A stretch of 5,289 bases of DNA from Anaerolineales bacterium (GTDB lineage: Bacteria > Chloroflexota > Anaerolineae > Anaerolineales > UBA6663). Location: contig JAGOBN010000334.1 in assembly GCA_017999235.1 (NCBI GenBank), positions 1 through 5,289 of the forward strand. Direction: 5' to 3'. A program made the position numbers and the translations under genes. The notes beneath the pieces are model-generated. The model ran no database searches and had not been told where the DNA came from. It saw only the letters and a list, made by a program, of their open reading frames with translations. Positions 1 to 5,289 of this stretch are shown here, in pieces. Positions within the stretch are counted from its first letter, which is position 1. Every line of letters begins with the position of its first letter.

Positions 1-53
1 GGATTGTGGTGGCCATCGGCCTGGTGGTCGGTGTCATTTACTTGGTGCGCTAA
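1..53 (+). CDS. C-terminal end of a probable membrane protein (partial)
   Basis: Only the last 16 codons are visible. Reading from base 3, they give IVVAIGLVVGVIYLVR followed by TAA at 51-53; the first two bases belong to a split codon. The peptide is almost entirely Val, Ile, Leu, Gly and Ala with one terminal Arg, which is what the end of a transmembrane helix with a one-residue tail looks like. The rest of the gene lies left of the window, so its family and function cannot be named. It converges on the large minus-strand gene and overlaps its 3' end by 20 bases (34-53). The call could be a chance open stretch, because only 53 bases are available. The strongly hydrophobic composition and a stop placed just past the neighbour's stop argue for a real gene end. 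Confidence 0.5.
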   Translation, partial: IVVAIGLVVGVIYLVR

Positions 54-3000
54 GCCGGGCCGCCGGCGGCTGGCGCAGCTCCGGCACATACAGCTCCCAC
101 TCTTCCTGGGTCAGCTCGCGGTTGGCGGCGGTGTGCGCGTCTTCAATCAGCAGCTCCGGTGCCAGCGGCCGCAGGTGCAGCGCGTAGGGCGGCGTGCCGA
201 CGGAGACCAGCCACCGCCCATCCGGAGTGATGGCCACCCCGTAGCCTTCGCCGTAGCCGGTGGCCTCGTAGTGGCAGAGCAGCGGATCACCCACCGCCTG
301 GAAGGTGTCCAGGTCCCACACGCGCGCCATGCCCTCGTCGCCGGTGGAGACCAGCCAGGCGCCGTCTGGTGAGAAGGCCACCGCGCGCACTTCATCGGTG
401 GTCCCTTCCAGCGTCGCCAGCCGGACACCGGCGGCCACATCCCACAGGCCGATGGTCTGATCGCGCGAGCCCGAGGCCAGCCGCCGGCCATCCGGGCTAA
501 AGGCCAGACAGTTGATGAAATCGGTGTGGCCGCGCAGCGGCTCGCCCAGCAGTTCCCCGGTGGCGGTGCGGTGGAGCGTGATCCGCAGCGCCGCCGTCAT
601 CGCGTCCGCGGTGGCCGCCGCCAGCGCATAGGTTTCGCCATCCGGGCTGATGGCCACGCAGGTGGCCGCGCGTTCGCGCAATTGATACGCCTCAACGCCG
701 GCGGCCCAGTCCCACACGCGCACGCCATCCCACTCTCCCACGCCAATCACCACCAGCCAGCGGCCGGCCGAACTGAGCGCCACCAGGCTGGGCTCACCCT
801 GGTCGGTCTTGAGCAGCCGGATCTCGCCGCTGGGGAGGTCGATGAGGCTGACGGTGCCATCGCCGGCGCCGGCGATCAACACCTGGCCGTCCGGGGTGAC
901 GGCCAAGGCGCGGACATCGGCCGCTAATTGATAGGCGGCGCGCGGCGCCAGGGTGTGGAAGTCCCACACCTGGATCTGGCCGGCGACGTTGCCCGTGGCG
1001 ATCCAGGCGTCCCGCGGGCCGACGGCCACGGCGCGGATGGCGTTGGCGGGGTCGATCTCGGCGGTGATGGAGCGGCCCAGCGGGGCCGCCCGCTGGCCAT
1101 GCCAGAGCGCGATGCTGCGGCCGGCGCCGGAGGCCAGCAGCGCGCCGGCCGGGCTGATGGCGGCGGCGGTGAGGGCGCCCTCCAGGCCCCGCAAGGGGAG
1201 CTCCACGCTGCCGCTGTTGGGGTCGTCGGAGGCCAGGTCGGCGTAGTTCCACAACACCAGATCGTTGGCGCTGCTGACGTACATTAGCTCTTTGGCGCGC
1301 ACGTACATGATGGCGCGCACGCGGCTGAGCGGCGCGAGCGGCGCGATGCTGAGCGGCTTCTGGCCCGCGATCTTCCAGACCAGCACCTCCCGTTCCGAGG
1401 TGCCGGCCGCGAAGTAATCGCCATCCGGGTCCACGGCCAGGGTGAGCACCTCGCCGGTGACCTCCACATCCTGGCCGATCTGCCGGCCGGCTTTGGGCTC
1501 CCAGACGCGGATCTGGCCGCTGCCGGTGCCGGAGATCAGGCGTTTGCCATCCGGCGCGAAGGCCAGGCTGGTCACATCGCCCGCGTGGGCGGCCAGCGCG
1601 CGCGTGACCGCCAAAGTCGCCGGATCCAGCGCCAGGATCTGGCCGTCGCTCAACCCGACGAAGAGGGCCAAGCCATCCGGCGTGTAGGCCAGACACTGGC
1701 CCGACGCGGGCAGTTCCATCTCCGCCGCTTTGCGGCCGGTGGCGGTCTCCCACAGGATAATGGTGTTGCGCTCCCAGTCGGTGGAAGCCAGCCACGCGCC
1801 GTCCAGGCTGAAGGCGGCCGCCAGCACCTGACTGTCGTGGCCGTCCAGCCGGCGCAGGCTGGCGGTGGGGCCGCTGAGGTCCCACAGGAACACTTCGCCA
1901 TTGGCGGCGCCGGAGGCCAGCATGGGCGCGCCGTCGCGGAAGGCCACCACTTTAACGGTATCCGAGTGGCCGGACAGGAAGCCGTACAGGCGCTGGGTCT
2001 TCTCCACCGTGCTCAACAAGCTGCCCCAGGTGTTGGCGTCGTGGTGCAGGGCGCTGGCCTCCGCGCTGAGGAGCAGGGCGCGGTCCAGCGCCGTGGCCGG
2101 CAGGACCAGGGCCGTGGCGGCCAGTTTGGCGGCCAGCGTGATGCGGTTCTGCTGTTCCGCTGCGTTGTGTGAGCGCTCCAGAAAATCGCGTTCCGCCGGC
2201 CCCAGGTCGGCGGGATAGGCCTCGGCCCACTCCAGCGCCTGCGCCAGCGGCGCGCCGCGATAGAGCGCGCCGTCGTCGTTAACGCGCTGCCAGGCCTCGG
2301 CCGCGCGCCGCAGTTCGCGCTGGATCCGCAGGCTGGCGCGGCCGGCGGTAAGCCATTGGCGCAGGGTAGGCCACTCGCGGATCAGGGCTTCGTGCGCCAC
2401 CTCGACCGTTTTCTCGTCGGCCACCACCAGGCGGTTGCCGATCAGGGTCTGCAGGACGCGCTCGACCAGCGGCTCATCGGCCGGCTGCGGCGCCAGCTCG
2501 GTCCGCAGGGCGCGCCGGCGCGTGTCTTGCGTGCCCTCGCCCAGCTCCACCAGCCGCAGAAAGATGCGGCGCGCCGCCAATTGTTCATCGGCGGGCAGGC
2601 TGGTGTAGACGGCTTCGGCGGTTTGGGCGATGGCGCCGCGGATGCCGCCGGCCTCCACGTAGCCGCGCAGGGTCAGGGTGTGGCCGCGCCGGCGCTGCCA
2701 GGTCTCCAGCAGCGCGTGCTGCATGAGGGGCAGGGCGCCGGGCTCTTCGCCCATCTCGCGCAGGATCTGGTCCACCAGCCCCGGCTCAAACTCCCAGCCG
2801 CCGGCCGCGGCCGGCGCCTCGATGGCGCGGCGCAGTTCCTCGCGGTTCATCGGGCCGACGTACTCCTGGTTGGTGGAGACGGCGCGGCGCAGATTCTCAT
2901 ACTGGGCGCAGTGCGCGTAGAAATCGGCCCGGAAGACCAGCATCACCACGGTCGGGCCGGCGTTCTCGTCCGCGGCCGCGTAGAGCAGGTTGTCAATGAA

Positions 3001-4662
3001 GGCCCGGCGCTCGGGCTCGTCTTTGCAGAGCGTGAAGACCTCTTCAAACTGATCGACGATGAGCAGCCAGCGGTTGGCGCCGGGCCGGGCCTGCATGTAC
3101 TTGAGCGCGTACAAGTGGAGCGTGCGCGGGTCGAGGGCCAGATCGCGCATCAGCTCCAGCGTCGCCTGGGTGGATTGGCCGACGGTCAGGGCCGCCGCCA
3201 GCGCGTCCAACGGCTGGGCCGTGGGGGTGAAGATGTGGATGGGCCAGGCCGGGCTGCCCTCGGGCGGCCGGCTGCCATCGGCCAGCGCCGTGCCGCGCCG
3301 CAGGGCCGGCACCACGCCGGCGCGCACCACCGAGGATTTGCCGCTGCCGGAGGCGCCGACGATGACGGGCAGGAGCCGGCTCTGGCGCAGTTTGCCCACC
3401 AGCTTGGCGGTCAGCGCTTCGCGGCCGTAGAACTGGTCGGCGTCGGCCTCGGTGTAATAGGCCAGCCCCTTGAAGGGCGGCTTGCCGGGCGCCGGGGCGT
3501 CGGCGGCCGGGTCACTGCCGAAGAGCCGGCCCTTCTGCCGCAGGCGCATGAACAGCACGGGGATCGCCCACTCGGTGCGCTGGACGTCAAACACCGCCAG
3601 CCGGGCCTGGTTGAGGGCCAGGTCCACTTCGCCATGCTCGGCCAACTGCGTGTAAAACGCGGCCGCAAAGGTGCGCGCCAGATCCATCGGCACCGCATCC
3701 TGCATGGCAATCACGGCCGGCAGGCCGGCTTCCACCAGGCGCGGCGCCAGGCCCAGAAAGGGGCTGGGCGCGCCGGCGCGCCGGCGGGCGCTTTCACACG
3801 CCACCAGAAAGGTCAGGTGCGGCACCTGGCTGCCGTGCGCGGCGAACAGGGCCGTGATCAGATCGTCTTTGACGAGCTGCCAGGCGCCGTCGGCTTTTTC
3901 CATGTACAGCGCGGCGGTATCCTGCGCGAAGTTGCCGTGGCCGATGTAGTGAAAGAGGTGGGCGCGCGCCAGATGCGGGGCCAAGGTGAAGAGGTTGGTG
4001 GGGCCGTCAATGATCTGGTAGCCCTCCTGCTCGAGGGTGACGCGCAAGGCCGAGCCCAGGCCGGTGCGGCCCGGCGCGATGCTGATCTGGAACTGGTTGC
4101 TGGCCCGCAGCGGGCTGAGCGCGCGCCGCAGGCTCTCAATCTCCAGATCCACGTTGGCGGCCGGGAACTGGCCGGGCTCGCCGGGGAGCGGGTCCGGGTT
4201 GGCCACCGCGATCAGCATGCGCAGCGGCGTCTCGGTGATGGGCCGCGGCTCGGGGATGCTCAGGCTGGTGTAGCGCGAGAACGGCGTCAACGTGGAGGCG
4301 CTGAGCGGCACATCCTGGCCGCGATGATGGTGATACAGGCGCTCCCAGGGCAGGGCGTGCAGGGCCACGGCGTCGTCGTCGATCCACAACTGCAGGCGCA
4401 GCCGGCCGGCGGTGTGGGCGTTGGCGGCGCCGGCGGCGGCGTCATAGGCCGTGCGGATCTCGCCCGCGCAGAGGGCGTTAAAGAGTTTCAGGCCATAGGC
4501 TTCCGGCTTGAGCTGCAGCGGCAGCAGCTCTTCCAGCTTCAAGGCAAATAGGCCGCCGGCGTAGTGGCTGCCGTCGCCGAGCTGCGCCTCCACGGGATAG
4601 CCGCCGGCTTTCTCGTCGTAACCGCGCAAGTGGATGACCAGGTCCGTGTACGTCTCGCTCAT
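34..4662 (-). CDS. CHAT protease - nSTAND1 NTPase - WD40 repeat protein (bacterial NLR-like)
   Basis: A complete 1542-residue protein, ATG at 4662 to TGA at 34-36. Residues 1-104 form an unassigned N-terminal region. Residues 105-373 are a CHAT (caspase-like) protease, starting at LPWERLY (104-110), with catalytic His in YIGHG (H242) and Cys in VACES (C289), closing at IPVLFMR. Residues 397-771 are an nSTAND1 P-loop ATPase with entry motif FYGRE (411-415), Walker A GASGSGKS (436-443), Walker B LLIVDQFEE (D537), an arginine in FRAD (R578), GALPLMQHALLETW (642-655) and the winged-helix end VAHEALIREWPTL (755-767). A helical linker (772-890) leads to 14 WD40 blades (895-1501) and a tail with NRELTQEEWELY (1514-1525). 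Known members of these families act as sensor (WD40), nucleotide switch (STAND) and effector (CHAT) in defence or cell-death signalling; this protein's trigger and substrate are unknown. No signal peptide or convincing membrane helix is seen, so it is probably cytosolic. The start is supported by a GGAGG 9 bases upstream and by the preceding gene's stop 18 bases away. Confidence 0.96.
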   Translation of the reverse strand: MSETYTDLVIHLRGYDEKAGGYPVEAQLGDGSHYAGGLFALKLEELLPLQLKPEAYGLKLFNALCAGEIRTAYDAAAGAANAHTAGRLRLQLWIDDDAVALHALPWERLYHHHRGQDVPLSASTLTPFSRYTSLSIPEPRPITETPLRMLIAVANPDPLPGEPGQFPAANVDLEIESLRRALSPLRASNQFQISIAPGRTGLGSALRVTLEQEGYQIIDGPTNLFTLAPHLARAHLFHYIGHGNFAQDTAALYMEKADGAWQLVKDDLITALFAAHGSQVPHLTFLVACESARRRAGAPSPFLGLAPRLVEAGLPAVIAMQDAVPMDLARTFAAAFYTQLAEHGEVDLALNQARLAVFDVQRTEWAIPVLFMRLRQKGRLFGSDPAADAPAPGKPPFKGLAYYTEADADQFYGREALTAKLVGKLRQSRLLPVIVGASGSGKSSVVRAGVVPALRRGTALADGSRPPEGSPAWPIHIFTPTAQPLDALAAALTVGQSTQATLELMRDLALDPRTLHLYALKYMQARPGANRWLLIVDQFEEVFTLCKDEPERRAFIDNLLYAAADENAGPTVVMLVFRADFYAHCAQYENLRRAVSTNQEYVGPMNREELRRAIEAPAAAGGWEFEPGLVDQILREMGEEPGALPLMQHALLETWQRRRGHTLTLRGYVEAGGIRGAIAQTAEAVYTSLPADEQLAARRIFLRLVELGEGTQDTRRRALRTELAPQPADEPLVERVLQTLIGNRLVVADEKTVEVAHEALIREWPTLRQWLTAGRASLRIQRELRRAAEAWQRVNDDGALYRGAPLAQALEWAEAYPADLGPAERDFLERSHNAAEQQNRITLAAKLAATALVLPATALDRALLLSAEASALHHDANTWGSLLSTVEKTQRLYGFLSGHSDTVKVVAFRDGAPMLASGAANGEVFLWDLSGPTASLRRLDGHDSQVLAAAFSLDGAWLASTDWERNTIILWETATGRKAAEMELPASGQCLAYTPDGLALFVGLSDGQILALDPATLAVTRALAAHAGDVTSLAFAPDGKRLISGTGSGQIRVWEPKAGRQIGQDVEVTGEVLTLAVDPDGDYFAAGTSEREVLVWKIAGQKPLSIAPLAPLSRVRAIMYVRAKELMYVSSANDLVLWNYADLASDDPNSGSVELPLRGLEGALTAAAISPAGALLASGAGRSIALWHGQRAAPLGRSITAEIDPANAIRAVAVGPRDAWIATGNVAGQIQVWDFHTLAPRAAYQLAADVRALAVTPDGQVLIAGAGDGTVSLIDLPSGEIRLLKTDQGEPSLVALSSAGRWLVVIGVGEWDGVRVWDWAAGVEAYQLRERAATCVAISPDGETYALAAATADAMTAALRITLHRTATGELLGEPLRGHTDFINCLAFSPDGRRLASGSRDQTIGLWDVAAGVRLATLEGTTDEVRAVAFSPDGAWLVSTGDEGMARVWDLDTFQAVGDPLLCHYEATGYGEGYGVAITPDGRWLVSVGTPPYALHLRPLAPELLIEDAHTAANRELTQEEWELYVPELRQPPAARLSAPSK
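160..1980 (-). repeat. 14 WD40 repeats (two predicted seven-bladed propellers)
   Basis: Residues 895-1501 split by eye into 14 blades beginning near 897, 940, 983, 1024, 1066, 1109, 1158, 1203, 1246, 1285, 1329, 1377, 1419 and 1461. Blades 1, 4, 8, 12 and 13 are the most canonical, ending in LWD, VWE or VWD (W927, W1054, W1233, W1407, W1449). Blades 3, 9, 11 and 14 lack the closing Trp. Most blades carry a [S/A/T]PDG turn, and on the + strand this shows as a recurring gccatccgg-like string, for example near 217, 487, 637, 1421, 1546 and 1673. In STAND proteins this module usually serves as the ligand sensor and autoinhibitory lid. The blades are clearly diverged and show no sign of recent duplication. 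Confidence 0.88.
2350..3474 (-). other. nSTAND1 P-loop NTPase and winged-helix module
   Basis: Residues 397-771 of the large protein. The Walker A lysine and serine are K442 and S443. Walker B has D537 followed by QFEE, the form usual in nSTAND1 rather than in classical NACHT or NB-ARC proteins. FRADFYAHC (577-585) and EPGALPLMQHALLETW (640-655) are further family landmarks, and AHEALIREWPTLRQWL (756-771) closes the winged-helix part. All the key nucleotide-binding residues are intact, so ATP-dependent switching or oligomerisation is plausible. The module directly follows the protease with a short proline- and alanine-rich linker (384-396). Confidence 0.88.
3544..4350 (-). other. CHAT caspase-like protease domain
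   Basis: Residues 105-373 of the large protein. The His of the dyad (H242) is encoded at 3937-3939 in the strand-end motif LFHYIGHGNF, and the Cys (C289) at 3796-3798 in LTFLVACESARR. Both match the usual CHAT arrangement of HxxGHG followed by a hydrophobic strand and [N/A]CES. The segment LAPRLVEAGLPAVIAMQDAV (305-324) and the following AFYTQLAEHGEVDLALNQAR helices are the usual C-terminal half of the fold. Both catalytic residues are present, so the protease is predicted to be active. Its cleavage specificity cannot be read from the sequence. Confidence 0.9.
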
Positions 4663-4671
4663 CAGCTGCGG

Positions 4672-4676
4672 CCTCC
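4672..4676 (-). promoter_or_regulatory. Shine-Dalgarno site of the CHAT-nSTAND-WD40 gene
   Basis: The minus strand reads GGAGG here, 9 bases before the ATG at 4662. It lies within the 18-base gap after the upstream gene's TAA. It fixes the start codon, because no other ATG, GTG or TTG lies between that stop and 4662. No promoter-like sequence fits in this gap, so transcription probably enters from upstream. Confidence 0.75.
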
Positions 4677-4680
4677 GCCG

Positions 4681-5289
4681 TTAAACCACATGATATTCGC
4701 GGGTGAGCGCGGAACCGGCCAGCCGCGCGTAGCTCAGCGCGCTCACATCCAGCGTCCGCGCCTGGCCGGTCAGGATGATTTCGGCCAGCACCTGGCCGCC
4801 GATGGGGCCATGCATGAAGCCGTGGCCCGAAAATCCGGTGAGCAGATAAAAGCCGGGCCGGGGCGTGGCGCCGATGATAGGGTGCGCGTCCGGCGTCACT
4901 TCGTACAGGCCGGCCACGCGCGCGGCCACGCCCGCCGTCTCCAAGAGCGGCAGGCGCTGGAGCGCGGCCTCCAGATGCACCAGTTCCCAGGCCGGGTCAA
5001 CGCTTTGGTCCTCGCCCGGCGGCTCGGCGGGGTTGGACATCCCGGTCAGCAGGCCGGCCCCTTCCCGATGGAAATACAGGCTCTGGGCAAAGTCAATGAC
5101 AAACGGAAACTCGGCCGGCAGATCCGGCAGCGGGCCGGTGGTGAGCCACTGCCGGCGCACGGGGGTGACCGGCACGTCCACGCCGGCCATCCGCCCCAGG
5201 GCCGCGCTCCACGGGCCGGCGGCGTTCACCACCACCGGCGCCGCGAGGGGGCCGGCCGTGGTCTGCGCGCCCGTGATCCGGCCGCCGGC
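4681..5289 (-). CDS. FAD-dependent oxidoreductase, DAO superfamily (sarcosine oxidase/proline dehydrogenase-like), C-terminal half
   Basis: The frame is open from the right edge of the window (5289) to TAA at 4681-4683, giving 202 visible residues of a protein that is usually near 380. The N-terminal Rossmann motif that binds FAD is therefore outside. A GTG at 5235 is in frame, but the frame stays open upstream of it (AGGRITGAQTTAGPLAAP) and NAAGPW (visible residues 22-27) is normally internal, so 5235 is not the start. Family marks are VVNAAGPW, PVRRQW in the substrate-domain sheet, GLYEVTPDAHPIIG (127-140) and the FAD-contacting GFSGHGFMHGPIGG (152-165). Relatives oxidise secondary amines or amino acids such as sarcosine, glycine or proline; the substrate here cannot be decided. 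The covalent-flavin Cys of monomeric sarcosine oxidase, expected just before the YxxTPD segment, appears replaced by Gly, suggesting non-covalent FAD. It lies 18 bases upstream of the CHAT gene on the same strand and is likely co-transcribed with it. Confidence 0.9.
   Translation of the reverse strand, partial: AGGRITGAQTTAGPLAAPVVVNAAGPWSAALGRMAGVDVPVTPVRRQWLTTGPLPDLPAEFPFVIDFAQSLYFHREGAGLLTGMSNPAEPPGEDQSVDPAWELVHLEAALQRLPLLETAGVAARVAGLYEVTPDAHPIIGATPRPGFYLLTGFSGHGFMHGPIGGQVLAEIILTGQARTLDVSALSYARLAGSALTREYHVV

Noticed and set aside
4..372. Plus-strand open frame of 122 codons at the left edge
   Set aside because: It is opposite the end of the WD40 array and its product is low-complexity and Arg/Gly/Gln rich. 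The other plus-strand frame, ending at 53, is the one with a credible protein end.
217..1700. Recurring gccatccggg-like strings at irregular spacing on the + strand, at first suggestive of a repeat array
   Set aside because: Each copy is the complement of codons for the [S/A/T]PDG turn of a WD40 blade. Spacing follows blade length and flanks differ, so it is protein repeat structure and not CRISPR or a binding-site array.
794..1885. Minus-strand open frame of 363 codons within the WD40 region
   Set aside because: It is out of frame with the WD40 coding sequence and made of Arg-, Pro- and Gly-rich filler. The WD40 frame explains the same bases with clear repeats.
3767..3782. Perfect 16-base palindrome GGCGCGCCGGCGCGCC
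   Set aside because: It lies inside the CHAT coding sequence just after the catalytic Cys codon, has no T-run or half-site spacing, and is made only of G and C. Codon choice in a GC-rich genome explains it.
2356..4551. A long plus-strand open frame of 731 codons, antisense to the CHAT and nSTAND1 coding region
   Set aside because: It has no recognisable domain, is rich in Gly, Arg, Gln and Ala as expected from the complement of GC-rich codons, and lies wholly opposite a gene with intact catalytic motifs. It is a high-GC shadow frame.
5200..5235. GTG at 5235 as the start of a short 184-residue oxidoreductase
   Set aside because: The frame stays open to the window edge, and NAAGPW directly after the GTG is normally found well inside DAO-family enzymes. 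The gene is cut by the window rather than starting here.

Overview
The window is very GC-rich (about two thirds G+C by eye) and holds bacterial coding sequence on nearly every base. GC-loaded codons, a CHAT-nSTAND-WD40 giant protein and an ordinary FAD oxidoreductase next to it suggest a Chloroflexota-type bacterium (Anaerolineae or a relative). That placement rests on the look of the proteins only. No rRNA, tRNA, CRISPR array, insertion sequence or attachment site was seen.

Layout, left to right. Bases 1-53 (+) are the very end of a gene whose last 16 residues form a hydrophobic, membrane-helix-like stretch ending in Arg-stop. Bases 34-4662 (-) are one intact 1542-residue gene that fills almost the whole window. 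It meets the left-hand gene tail to tail, with 20 bases of overlap. Bases 4681-5289 (-) are the C-terminal 202 residues of a DAO-superfamily FAD-dependent oxidoreductase whose N-terminal half lies beyond the right edge. Only 18 bases separate its stop from the start of the large gene, and that gap contains a good ribosome binding site, so the two minus-strand genes are probably co-transcribed.

The large protein is the point of interest. It joins a caspase-like CHAT protease with an intact His/Cys dyad (H242, C289), an nSTAND1 P-loop NTPase (Walker A 436-443, Walker B around D537), a helical linker without the membrane helix often seen there, and 14 recognisable WD40 blades, enough for two seven-bladed propellers. 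A short C-terminal tail resembles one found in bacterial STAND-WD40 proteins. This is the layout of a bacterial NLR: a C-terminal sensor, a central nucleotide switch and an N-terminal death or signalling protease. A role in phage defence or regulated cell death is a reasonable inference, but nothing in the window proves it. No candidate protease substrate such as a gasdermin is visible. The oxidoreductase looks metabolic (amine or amino-acid oxidation), and its functional link to the CHAT protein is unknown.
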